Shown here one piece after another: positions 1 to 5,183 of a DNA stretch of 5,183 nt. Source of the DNA: Treponema sp. UBA4326 (GTDB taxonomy: Bacteria > Spirochaetota > Spirochaetia > Treponematales > Treponemataceae); NCBI GenBank assembly GCA_002393835.1, contig DGTW01000125.1:1-5183 (forward strand), written 5' to 3'. The position numbers and the translations under genes were made by a program. Position 1 is the first letter of the stretch. Every line of letters starts with the position of its first letter. The notes beneath the pieces were generated by a model that had not been told where the DNA came from, searched no databases, and saw only the letters and a list, made by a program, of their open reading frames with translations.

Positions 1-775
1 TTGAAGGATCCTTGATTTCGTTTTCCTTGGCGAATATTTCCTGGCGTAGCCTGCCTGCTTCCTGGGGACGAAGCTCCCTTTTTACGTTGAAGACTCCGTA
101 GAGAACACCGTAAACAGGAATCCATTCAAGAAGGGGGGCGCCTGTAAAGCCTTTTTCTTTTACCTGCCGGATTAGACAGCAGATAAGCTCTGAGTCGAGG
201 AATTCGATTTCGATTCGCTGGGCATCGATAAAGAATGCTTCCCGAAAGAGAACCTTGGCATTTTTTTCTTCGCCGCAGAGAGCGAGACAGTCTGCCATTT
301 CGGCAAGAATGACTGCAGATTGCGGTGAAATTCTGTATGCTTCAGAAAGAAGGGAGAGTGCCGTCTCGTATTTGCCAAGTTTTTTGCAGCAAAGACCTTT
401 CTTGCGGTAAAGGTCGGCCAGCTGGCTTTGCGTCCCCTCTTCTTTGACAAGCTCGTATGCGTTGAGAGCCAGTGTGAAAATTCCCTGCTGAAGGTTGTAG
501 ACCGCCTTCTGAAGGAAGCTCTCCTGCTTCTCGTAATCCTGCCTGAAACTCTTCCAGCGGGCGATTAAGCCGTCTCCCTGTTCGTAAGACTCCATTCGCG
601 GAAGGTTCTGTACGAAATCGACCCAGTAAGAGCAGCACCAGTGGGTGAATTTGAGCTCCGGGCTGTCAAAGTTGTAGGTGAAAGCCTGCGTTACCACTTC
701 CTTTGCCTGAGAAAGATTTCCTTCAGAGAGGAATTTATACGCTTTCGTTAACTCTTCTTCAGCCTTGCTACCCAT
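1..775 (-). CDS. TPR-repeat protein, cytoplasmic, 3' end cut off by the window edge
   Basis: This is an open reading frame of 258 codons read leftwards from an ATG at 775-773, still open at the window edge, so the C-terminus is missing. The protein has no signal peptide or membrane helix and is probably cytoplasmic. It contains TPR-like helix pairs at about residues 5-37, 85-115, 117-151 and 152-185; the last two are the clearest (LYRKKGLCCKKLGKYETALS and the following repeat with ALCGEEKNAKVLFREAF). TPRs bind other proteins, so a scaffold or partner-binding role is likely, but I do not recognise the specific family. A second in-frame ATG lies five codons upstream at 790-788 and would add MIDNT; neither start has a good Shine-Dalgarno sequence. 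I prefer 775 because the nearer promoter candidate would start transcription between the two. It is transcribed divergently from the rpe operon. Confidence 0.85.
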   Translation of the reverse strand, partial: MGSKAEEELTKAYKFLSEGNLSQAKEVVTQAFTYNFDSPELKFTHWCCSYWVDFVQNLPRMESYEQGDGLIARWKSFRQDYEKQESFLQKAVYNLQQGIFTLALNAYELVKEEGTQSQLADLYRKKGLCCKKLGKYETALSLLSEAYRISPQSAVILAEMADCLALCGEEKNAKVLFREAFFIDAQRIEIEFLDSELICCLIRQVKEKGFTGAPLLEWIPVYGVLYGVFNVKRELRPQEAGRLRQEIFAKENEIKDPS

Positions 776-788
776 AGTGTTATCTATC

Positions 789-817
789 ATTATTATAAAA
801 ATAGGGATTTTAGTCAA
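789..817 (-). promoter_or_regulatory. Possible proximal promoter for the leftward TPR gene
   Basis: On the minus strand TTGACT (817-812) is followed after 17 bp by AATAAT (794-789); a better -10 hexamer TATAAT overlaps at 797-792 but with a short 14-bp spacer. Transcription would start near 782, downstream of the ATG at 790 and only about seven bases before the ATG at 775. It is weaker than the distal candidate and may be chance in AT-rich sequence. Confidence 0.3.
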
Positions 818-852
818 TAAAAAGTGAAAAAATTATAAAAAGTGGGGTAAAG

Positions 853-881
853 TTTATAAAGCCTTTTTCTTATTATGTCAA
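853..881 (-). promoter_or_regulatory. Sigma-70-type promoter for the leftward TPR gene (distal)
   Basis: Reading the minus strand, a perfect -35 box TTGACA (881-876) is followed by a 17-bp spacer and a -10 box TATAAA (858-853). Transcription would start near 846, giving a leader of about 70 bases before the ATG at 775. This is the best consensus match in the intergenic region. It is a sequence match only; AT-rich DNA gives chance hits, but a perfect -35 with ideal spacing makes this one credible. Confidence 0.6.
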
Positions 882-938
882 TATCTATTTAAGACATTTT
901 TTTAAAATATATTGGAAATTTTGAAAAATAGTGTTCTC

Positions 939-956
939 GACTTCTCTCATGAAGTC
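939..956. repeat. Inverted repeat GACTTC-N6-GAAGTC, possible operator
   Basis: A perfect 6-bp dyad with a 6-base centre (TCTCAT) ends 17 bases before the rpe -35 box. The GACTT half-site recurs directly at 958-962. The position suits an activator or other regulator binding upstream of the rpe promoter. A short transcript hairpin is an alternative, since five T residues follow at 961-965, but no rightward transcript is expected to enter here. No regulator is identified. Confidence 0.35.
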
Positions 957-973
957 AGACTTTTTCTAAAATG

Positions 974-1002
974 TTTACAATATCCCCTTCATCTGTTATT
1001 AT
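974..1002 (+). promoter_or_regulatory. Extended -10 sigma-70-type promoter of the rpe operon
   Basis: The -35 box TTTACA (974-979) matches TTGACA at five of six positions. After a 17-bp spacer comes the -10 box TATTAT (997-1002), which also matches the consensus at five of six, preceded by TG at 994-995 in the extended -10 position. Transcription would start at about 1008-1010, only two to four bases before the rpe ATG at 1012. It probably drives the whole four-gene operon, as no other gap exists downstream. Confidence 0.6.
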
Positions 1003-1011
1003 AGAACAATA

Positions 1012-1644
1012 ATGAAAGAAACTTTGTTGGCACCATCCCTGCTTTCGGCAGATTTCGCTGATTTAAAATCCGCAGTAAAGAAAATCGAGGACGAAGGGGG
1101 CAGTGTCGTTCACATTGATGTCATGGACGGGCAGTTCGTTCCCCAAATCACTTACGGTCAGCCTGTCATAAAATCTATCAGAAAACTCACCAAGCTTCCC
1201 TTTGACATTCATCTTATGGTAGAAAAACCTGAATTAATGGTCGATTCTTTTGCCCAGGCCGGCGGTGACTGGATTACTTTTCACTATGAGTCCACTGTTC
1301 ATATCGACAGGCTTATCAGCCACATTCACAGCCTCGGAAAAAAATGCGGCATCTCCATAGTTCCCTCAACGCCGGTAGCTGCTTTGAGCGAAATTCTTCC
1401 CCTGGTAGACCTTGTTCTCGTAATGAGCGTCAACCCGGGTTTCGGAGGCCAGTCTTTCATCCCCTATACCCTCCAGAAAATATCCCAGCTCAAAAAAATC
1501 CGCTCGGAAAAATCTCTTTCATTTAAGATTTCCGTTGACGGCGGCATAAACGAAAAAAATTACGCTGAGGTCGCTGAGGCTGGCGCGGACATTCTCGTGT
1601 CGGGCTCTTCTTTTTTCAGCGGCAAGTTAAAGTGGGAGATTTAG
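1012..1644 (+). CDS. rpe: Ribulose-phosphate 3-epimerase
   Basis: This cytoplasmic enzyme interconverts D-ribulose 5-phosphate and D-xylulose 5-phosphate in the non-oxidative pentose phosphate pathway. The 210-residue sequence has the TIM-barrel hallmarks of the family: the N-terminal APSLLSADF (residues 7-15), HIDVMDG (34-40), DIHLMVE (65-71), the phosphate-loop region NPGFGGQ (141-147) and VDGGI (175-179). The four metal ligands expected for the family are present as H34, D36, H67 and D176, with D36 and D176 also the acid/base pair. The final phosphate-binding segment reads SGSSFF (197-202). The protein ends eight residues later, so it is shorter than typical members (about 215-225) and lacks most of the last helix. 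The ATG at 1012 is the only start after the in-frame stop at 967-969 that fits the family N-terminus; it has no Shine-Dalgarno sequence. It is first in the operon, 1 bp before the next gene. Confidence 0.97.
   Translation: MKETLLAPSLLSADFADLKSAVKKIEDEGGSVVHIDVMDGQFVPQITYGQPVIKSIRKLTKLPFDIHLMVEKPELMVDSFAQAGGDWITFHYESTVHIDRLISHIHSLGKKCGISIVPSTPVAALSEILPLVDLVLVMSVNPGFGGQSFIPYTLQKISQLKKIRSEKSLSFKISVDGGINEKNYAEVAEAGADILVSGSSFFSGKLKWEI
1634..1639 (+). promoter_or_regulatory. Ribosome binding site deciding the TTG start at 1646
   Basis: GGGAGA lies inside the last codons of rpe, with its GGGAG core ending seven bases before the TTG at 1646. It supports TTG as the true start of the next gene, because the first in-frame ATG is at codon 68, far inside the TPR domain and after the signal peptide. 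Confidence 0.65.
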
Positions 1645-1645
1645 C

Positions 1646-2692
1646 TTGAAGAAAATCCTTGTCCTTGCTTTTTTGTCCCTTTTCTCTTTATTTTCTGCTT
1701 TGCCGCAGGCGGCAGAGCGGTCGCAGGCAATTTCTGCCTTAAAAGAGGGAGCTGAGGCTTACAAAAACGAGGATTGGGTGTCCGCTATTTTTTTCCTTCG
1801 CAAGGTCGTTTCCCTTCCCGGAAATGCCAGCGACGAAAATTACTTCATGCTCATAAAAAGCGAAATTTATGCCGGAGAATACCGTCAGGCTCAGACTGAC
1901 TGCGAGAAATTCATTGACAATTTTCCTGCAAGCCCATATTCGGAGTATGTGCGCTATCAGAACGGCCGACTCCTTCATCTTCTTGCCAGAAACGAGGACG
2001 CAATTCTTTCGCTCAGCGATTTCTGCCATCAGAATCCTGACAGTGAGCTTTTTCCCTTGGCGATTTTCTGGATAGCAGAGGCTTTCTATGACGAATATTG
2101 CTTTGACAGTGCCCGTGGTCTTTATGAGCGTGTCGTAAAGGATTTTCCTGCCTGTGAGCGTGCCCCCCAGGCCCAGTACAAGCTCGATTTGATTGAGAGA
2201 CGGGAAAGGGAAGAAAAACTGCTTTATCTTCTGAAAGTAATCGGTGAGGAAAATCTTTCTACCCGTGAAGAATATGAAAGGCAGTTGAGAGTATATGCCC
2301 TTGAGGATGAGAGCGGAGTAAGGCGTTCTCTCATAGATGCACAGGCAAGAATCGCCGAGTTGGAGGCTTTGCTTGAGGCTAGTCCTGAAGAGGAAGGCCT
2401 TGCGCTTGTGGAAGAGCCGGTGGTTGAGGCTGTTGCAGAGCCTGTGCCAGAAGTCGTAAAAAGCGATGAGAAGACTCCGCTTGTTACGAAGCCCAAAAAT
2501 CCTGTCGTTAATGTTATCCAGAGTGTCAATGAGTCTTCGATAAGGGTCAAGCAAACCGGCAAGGGACAGGGAACTTCTGCCGTCAAGAATACAAGCGATG
2601 CCACCAGGGAAATCGGCCTTCAGGCCCTTAAACGCAAGGCAAAACAATTGCAGTATCTGCTTGACGAGAAGGAAGAGGGGAGCGAAAAATGA
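1646..2692 (+). CDS. Exported TPR and coiled-coil protein, periplasmic
   Basis: The 348-residue product starts at TTG and opens with a signal peptide: KK at 2-3, a hydrophobic core at about 4-18, and a probable cleavage near PQAAE (20-24). There is no lipobox cysteine, so it is probably soluble periplasmic or loosely envelope-bound. The mature part has about four TPR-like repeats at 26-59, 60-95, 98-131 and 136-170, including AEAYKNEDWVSAIFFLRKVV and the spaced pattern AFYDEYCFDSARGLYERVV-DFP. That D/N-FP ending of the repeats resembles YbgF/BamD-type envelope TPR proteins. A charged helical, probably coiled-coil segment follows (183-246), then a Pro/Glu/Val-rich linker (247-285) and a basic C-terminal helix. 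Four cysteines (86, 127, 152, 170) lie in the exported part. It probably binds partner envelope proteins; a BamD-like or CpoB-like role is only possible. It sits 1 bp after rpe and overlaps the next gene by 4 bp. Confidence 0.88.
   Translation: MKKILVLAFLSLFSLFSALPQAAERSQAISALKEGAEAYKNEDWVSAIFFLRKVVSLPGNASDENYFMLIKSEIYAGEYRQAQTDCEKFIDNFPASPYSEYVRYQNGRLLHLLARNEDAILSLSDFCHQNPDSELFPLAIFWIAEAFYDEYCFDSARGLYERVVKDFPACERAPQAQYKLDLIERREREEKLLYLLKVIGEENLSTREEYERQLRVYALEDESGVRRSLIDAQARIAELEALLEASPEEEGLALVEEPVVEAVAEPVPEVVKSDEKTPLVTKPKNPVVNVIQSVNESSIRVKQTGKGQGTSAVKNTSDATREIGLQALKRKAKQLQYLLDEKEEGSEK
2675..2682 (+). promoter_or_regulatory. Ribosome binding site for the gene at 2689
   Basis: GAGGGGAG ends six bases before the ATG at 2689 and is the strongest Shine-Dalgarno match in the window. 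It favours the overlapping ATG at 2689 over the second in-frame ATG at 2698, which would remove the basic KR residues from the signal peptide. Confidence 0.65.
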
Positions 2693-3990
2693 AAAGAATG
2701 ACAGGAGCCGTCTTGCTGTCGCTGGCAGTGCTTTCGGCTTACTCTATAGACGATAAAAAATTAAAGGAAAATATCGGCCAGTCTCGTCATCTCACCGAGC
2801 TTATGGTAGACGAGGAATATGCAAAAAGGCAGAAGGCTCTTGCAGAGGAGCGTCGCGCAAAAATCGAGCAGGAAACCGAAAGAACCGATGAAATCTTAGG
2901 CATAAAATATCACCTGGAGCCTTATTATGTCCTTTCGGCCGGCTCACTAAAGCTTGAATTCTTCGGGAAAACAGGCACTTTTAATATTTTCAGCATTTCT
3001 CCGTCAAAAAAGGAAACGCCTCTTCTTTCTGAATCAGATTTGTTTTCATCTTCAGGCTTTCTCGTAAAACTTGACGGGGAAGTTTTTGACTGCATGAGAT
3101 CAAACCGGGTCAAAAAGGAACTTCGCAGGCTTGATAAGGGTGCCCAGCTTCTTTTCCGCCTGGACAAAAGGGTTAGGATTGTCGTTGATTTTTCAATTTT
3201 ACAGAGCAAAAAAGATGCCCCAGAGGATATAGTAAAAATCGTCGTTTATTCTATTAATGAAGACAGGTTTGAGCATTATGTCGATGTGCGGGCCCTCTTT
3301 GACACTGTCTGTGGCGAGACATCTTCAGTTCATTTCATTACTGACTTGAACAGCCGGATCCGCAATGAAACTCGTTTTTCTCAGGAGGACATGCACAAGG
3401 AAAGATGTATTGTTTCCTCAAACGGCTACACCAGTTTTCAGTTCGTCCTTGATGGTATCAGCGTAAGTCCAGTTCAATCCGTGACCATGGGAAACATAGA
3501 CGAGCTTCACAGAATGGACTGGGACACTGGCTTCAGAACGGGAAGGGGCTTCTCAAATATCCGTGGCTATGATGATTCAGGAATTATGATTGACTGGCCG
3601 GGCGATGTCATTGCTCCAGGCCAGAAGACTTCAAGCGTCTTCTATATAGCTGCCGCAACTAACGAGGAAGATCCCCGGGGCCTGTATTTTGCCGACAATC
3701 TTCCTCCGCCTGAAGAAAATCCAAAAGAAAATGACGGAGAGTCAAGCGAGGCTCTTGGCGACGCAAAAAAGAGTGAGAATTCGGCTGGAAAGGCTGAAAA
3801 GGCTGAAAAGCGAGCAACTGTTGAATTCATCGTTCCTCCGATAAAAGATTATCAGCTTGATCCAGAATACATTCAGCAGCTGATAGACAAAATAGACTCC
3901 CTGCAGTCTTCAAAGAATGTCAATAAGAATGAAGTCATGCGCCTGAATGCTGAGCTTGACGCAATCCTTGAAAAATTGAGGCGACAATAG
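2689..3990 (+). CDS. Exported beta-rich protein of unknown family with helical ends
   Basis: The 433-residue product begins with a signal peptide (basic KR, hydrophobic stretch about 5-16, likely cleavage after AYS at 17-19) and should act outside the inner membrane. I do not recognise a named family. A charged helix or coiled coil occupies about 22-70 (EEYAKRQKALAEERRAKIEQ). Residues about 76-325 alternate in beta-strand fashion, with short runs such as LKLEFF, FLVKLDG, QLLFRLD, VRIVVDFSIL and IVKIVVYSI. Within it the segment VDVRALFDTVCGE (198-210) and the later DDSGIMIDWPGDVIAPGQ (295-312) look like the core of a beta-sandwich type seen in bacterial exported proteins; this is from memory of sequence pattern. 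A Pro/Glu/Lys/Ser-rich linker (338-376) with a tandem KAEKAEK leads to a C-terminal helix (390-431) with heptad-like leucines. It overlaps the upstream gene by ATGA and lies 1 bp before the next, so translational coupling is likely. Confidence 0.85.
   Translation: MKRMTGAVLLSLAVLSAYSIDDKKLKENIGQSRHLTELMVDEEYAKRQKALAEERRAKIEQETERTDEILGIKYHLEPYYVLSAGSLKLEFFGKTGTFNIFSISPSKKETPLLSESDLFSSSGFLVKLDGEVFDCMRSNRVKKELRRLDKGAQLLFRLDKRVRIVVDFSILQSKKDAPEDIVKIVVYSINEDRFEHYVDVRALFDTVCGETSSVHFITDLNSRIRNETRFSQEDMHKERCIVSSNGYTSFQFVLDGISVSPVQSVTMGNIDELHRMDWDTGFRTGRGFSNIRGYDDSGIMIDWPGDVIAPGQKTSSVFYIAAATNEEDPRGLYFADNLPPPEENPKENDGESSEALGDAKKSENSAGKAEKAEKRATVEFIVPPIKDYQLDPEYIQQLIDKIDSLQSSKNVNKNEVMRLNAELDAILEKLRRQ
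3790..3807 (+). repeat. Tandem 9-bp repeat inside the linker of the beta-rich protein
   Basis: The 9-mer AAGGCTGAA occurs twice in tandem and encodes the KAEKAE part of the flexible linker. It is in frame, so copy-number change would only alter linker length. Confidence 0.6.
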
Positions 3991-3991
3991 A

Positions 3992-5128
3992 ATGGCTCGC
4001 AGTGATTTGGAAAAGGCACACTTGCTGCTTCAAAAAAGAAGATTCTCACAGGCACTTTCGATCCTTGAGTCCGGGAGAAATCCTGAGATTTACAGGGAGA
4101 GTTTTGACTATTTTCTCACTGCAGGCCTTGCCTGCCTTTACCTTGGCGATACTGGGAATGCAGGCGTGTATTTTCAGCGTGCTCGTCATATCCGCATGAC
4201 CGACACGACTTTGCTCTGCGCCCAGGCTGTCCTTTTCCTTCACAGGGGGGAGACTGACCGTGCGATTGAGTATTATGTTGATGCGCTGGATTATGACCCG
4301 AACAATAAGCTGGCCTTGCGGGCAATGGAATTTATCCGCTCCCACGGAAGCTATGAGGAGCTTTGCCATGCCTTTGACACTGGGGAAATCAAAAAATACT
4401 ATCCTCCGCTGGGTGTCAATCCAGATACCATAAAAAGAATTGTCCTCTCCGCTTTTGCAGGCGTGGTTTTGGCCCTTATGATTTTCAATTTTGGAAAATT
4501 CTCCAATGCGGCTAGAAAACTTCACCTGCCAGCTGCAAATGCAAGGGCTGATTTAAGCGAGCTTTTCCTTTCCGTCGACGAAATGGGAAACGCTCACAAA
4601 AAAGATTTGTCAGGCGGAACTTACAAATATATCCTGTCCGATGCCCAGATAAAAAAATCCTATGATATGGCCATGACATATTTTCAGGATTACAAGGAGA
4701 ACGCATCTCTGGTTGAGATTAACCGTTTGCTCAATTCAAACGCAAGCGATGCCATCAAAGCCAAGGCAGAGATGATTTCCACTTACTTTAAGGAGCCTAC
4801 TTTTGACTCCCTCTCAACTTTTGGTGATAATATTTCCTATGCTGATGTGGCCAAGGAGCCGGATTTGTATCTGGGATGCAGCGTGGCCTGGTCTGGCAGG
4901 ATATCAAATTCTGTCAGCGAGGGTAAGTCATTCCGCTGCGATTTGCTGGTGGGGTATGAGAACATGGAGCGGGTTGAAGGCTTTGTTCCCCTCATCTTTG
5001 CAGAGTCTCCCCAGCCTCCGATTGACGGAGAGCGTCCAATAAAAGTTTTGGGCAAAATAAAAGTTGAGAACGGAAAAATTGCCCTTGAGGGAAAGGCCGT
5101 TTATCAGCCTGTGAACAGAGAGAATTAG
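3992..5128 (+). CDS. Inner-membrane protein: cytoplasmic TPR domain, one TM helix, periplasmic OB-like domain
   Basis: The 378-residue product has no signal peptide. Residues 3-35 and 37-104 form TPR-like helix pairs (LLLQKRRFSQALSILESG; ACLYLGDTGNAGVYFQRA; LFLHRGETDRAIEYYVDAL-YDPNN). A single hydrophobic helix at about 150-168, preceded by KR at 148-149, predicts the N-terminus inside and the C-terminus in the periplasm. The periplasmic part has a helical stretch (215-266, with another TPR-like pair) and a C-terminal beta domain (about 283-372) starting YADVAKEPDLYLGCSVAWSG and ending in short strands (PIKVLGKIKV, KIALEGKAV) typical of an OB fold. C296 and C316 could form a disulfide there. 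ATG at 3992 lies 1 bp after the previous stop, with a modest GAGG 10 bases upstream. I cannot name a family. The topology suits a membrane anchor that links a cytoplasmic partner to the two exported operon products. Confidence 0.87.
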   Translation: MARSDLEKAHLLLQKRRFSQALSILESGRNPEIYRESFDYFLTAGLACLYLGDTGNAGVYFQRARHIRMTDTTLLCAQAVLFLHRGETDRAIEYYVDALDYDPNNKLALRAMEFIRSHGSYEELCHAFDTGEIKKYYPPLGVNPDTIKRIVLSAFAGVVLALMIFNFGKFSNAARKLHLPAANARADLSELFLSVDEMGNAHKKDLSGGTYKYILSDAQIKKSYDMAMTYFQDYKENASLVEINRLLNSNASDAIKAKAEMISTYFKEPTFDSLSTFGDNISYADVAKEPDLYLGCSVAWSGRISNSVSEGKSFRCDLLVGYENMERVEGFVPLIFAESPQPPIDGERPIKVLGKIKVENGKIALEGKAVYQPVNREN

Positions 5129-5143
5129 AGATTTTGGAGATTT

Positions 5144-5167
5144 TCTTTTTTGACTTTTCAAAAAAGA
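5144..5167 (+). terminator. AT-rich hairpin after the operon, possible weak terminator
   Basis: A perfect 10-bp inverted repeat, TCTTTTTTGA and TCAAAAAAGA, with a CTTT loop, begins 15 bases after the last stop codon. Its position suits an operon end, but the stem is nearly all A-T and it is followed by an A-rich rather than T-rich stretch, so it is not a canonical intrinsic terminator. The real terminator may lie beyond the window. Confidence 0.35.
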
Positions 5168-5183
5168 TAAAAAAATTAAATTA

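Larger units (their letters stand above)
776..1011. other. Divergent AT-rich intergenic control region
   Basis: These 236 bases separate the leftward TPR gene from the rightward rpe operon and contain no credible reading frame. The stretch is strongly AT-rich compared with the flanking genes. It holds promoter-like elements facing both ways and one 6-bp inverted repeat, all listed separately. I see no tRNA, riboswitch or strong GC-rich hairpin in it. Confidence 0.8.

Noticed and set aside
172..638. Two overlapping minus-strand open frames of about 92 and 98 codons (172-450 and 342-638)
   Set aside because: Both are other-frame shadows of the partial TPR gene, whose own frame runs unbroken from 775 to the window edge and shows TPR repeats.
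776..1011. Riboswitch or small RNA in the divergent spacer
   Set aside because: The spacer is too AT-rich to form a stable multi-helix structure, the only clear dyad is 6 bp, and the predicted rpe leader is only a few bases long.
2224..2604. A 126-codon minus-strand frame rich in Ser, Thr and Ala
   Set aside because: Its composition is the antisense reading of the Glu/Val/Pro-rich linker in the exported TPR protein; no independent start signals are visible.
1739..2647. A 302-codon open frame on the minus strand, antisense to the exported TPR gene
   Set aside because: It lies wholly within a well-supported gene, starts without a credible promoter or ribosome binding site, and its translation is rich in Phe, Leu, Ile and Arg with no recognisable domain order. 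The plus-strand frame has a signal peptide, TPRs and operon junctions.
4046..4525. A 159-codon minus-strand frame
   Set aside because: It is antisense to the TPR and membrane segments of the last gene and has no recognisable features of its own.
1..5183. CRISPR array, insertion sequence, prophage or other mobile element
   Set aside because: There are no regularly spaced repeats, no transposase or integrase motifs and no terminal inverted repeats; the genes form a normal housekeeping-type layout.

Overview
The window looks like a piece of a treponeme-type spirochaete chromosome. The evidence is indirect: moderate GC with a very AT-rich intergenic region, several divergent TPR proteins, exported proteins without recognisable families, and a compact operon. 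No single gene fixes the species, so the assignment is an inference.

Layout. Positions 1-775 hold the 5' part of a minus-strand gene for a cytoplasmic TPR protein that runs off the left edge. Positions 776-1011 are a divergent, AT-rich control region. It has a near-consensus promoter facing left (TTGACA-17-TATAAA), a good extended -10 promoter facing right (TTTACA-17-TATTAT with an upstream TG), and a GACTTC-N6-GAAGTC dyad just upstream of the right-facing promoter. Positions 1012-5128 hold four tightly packed plus-strand genes: rpe (ribulose-phosphate 3-epimerase), an exported TPR/coiled-coil protein starting at TTG, an exported beta-rich protein of unknown family, and a membrane protein with a cytoplasmic TPR domain, one transmembrane helix and a probable periplasmic OB-like domain. 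The junctions are a 1-bp gap, a 4-bp ATGA overlap and a 1-bp gap, which points to one transcript and translational coupling. Positions 5129-5183 carry an AT-only-like hairpin and no gene.

How the genes may work together. Only rpe has a secure biochemical role (pentose phosphate pathway). The three genes behind it encode proteins that between them would occupy the cytoplasm, inner membrane and periplasm, and all carry protein-interaction elements (TPRs, coiled coils). They may form an envelope-spanning complex; this is inference from gene order and topology. The link to rpe may be only shared transcription. The most unusual regulatory point is that the predicted rpe transcription start lies only a few bases before its ATG, with no Shine-Dalgarno sequence, so the operon's first gene may be read from an almost leaderless mRNA.
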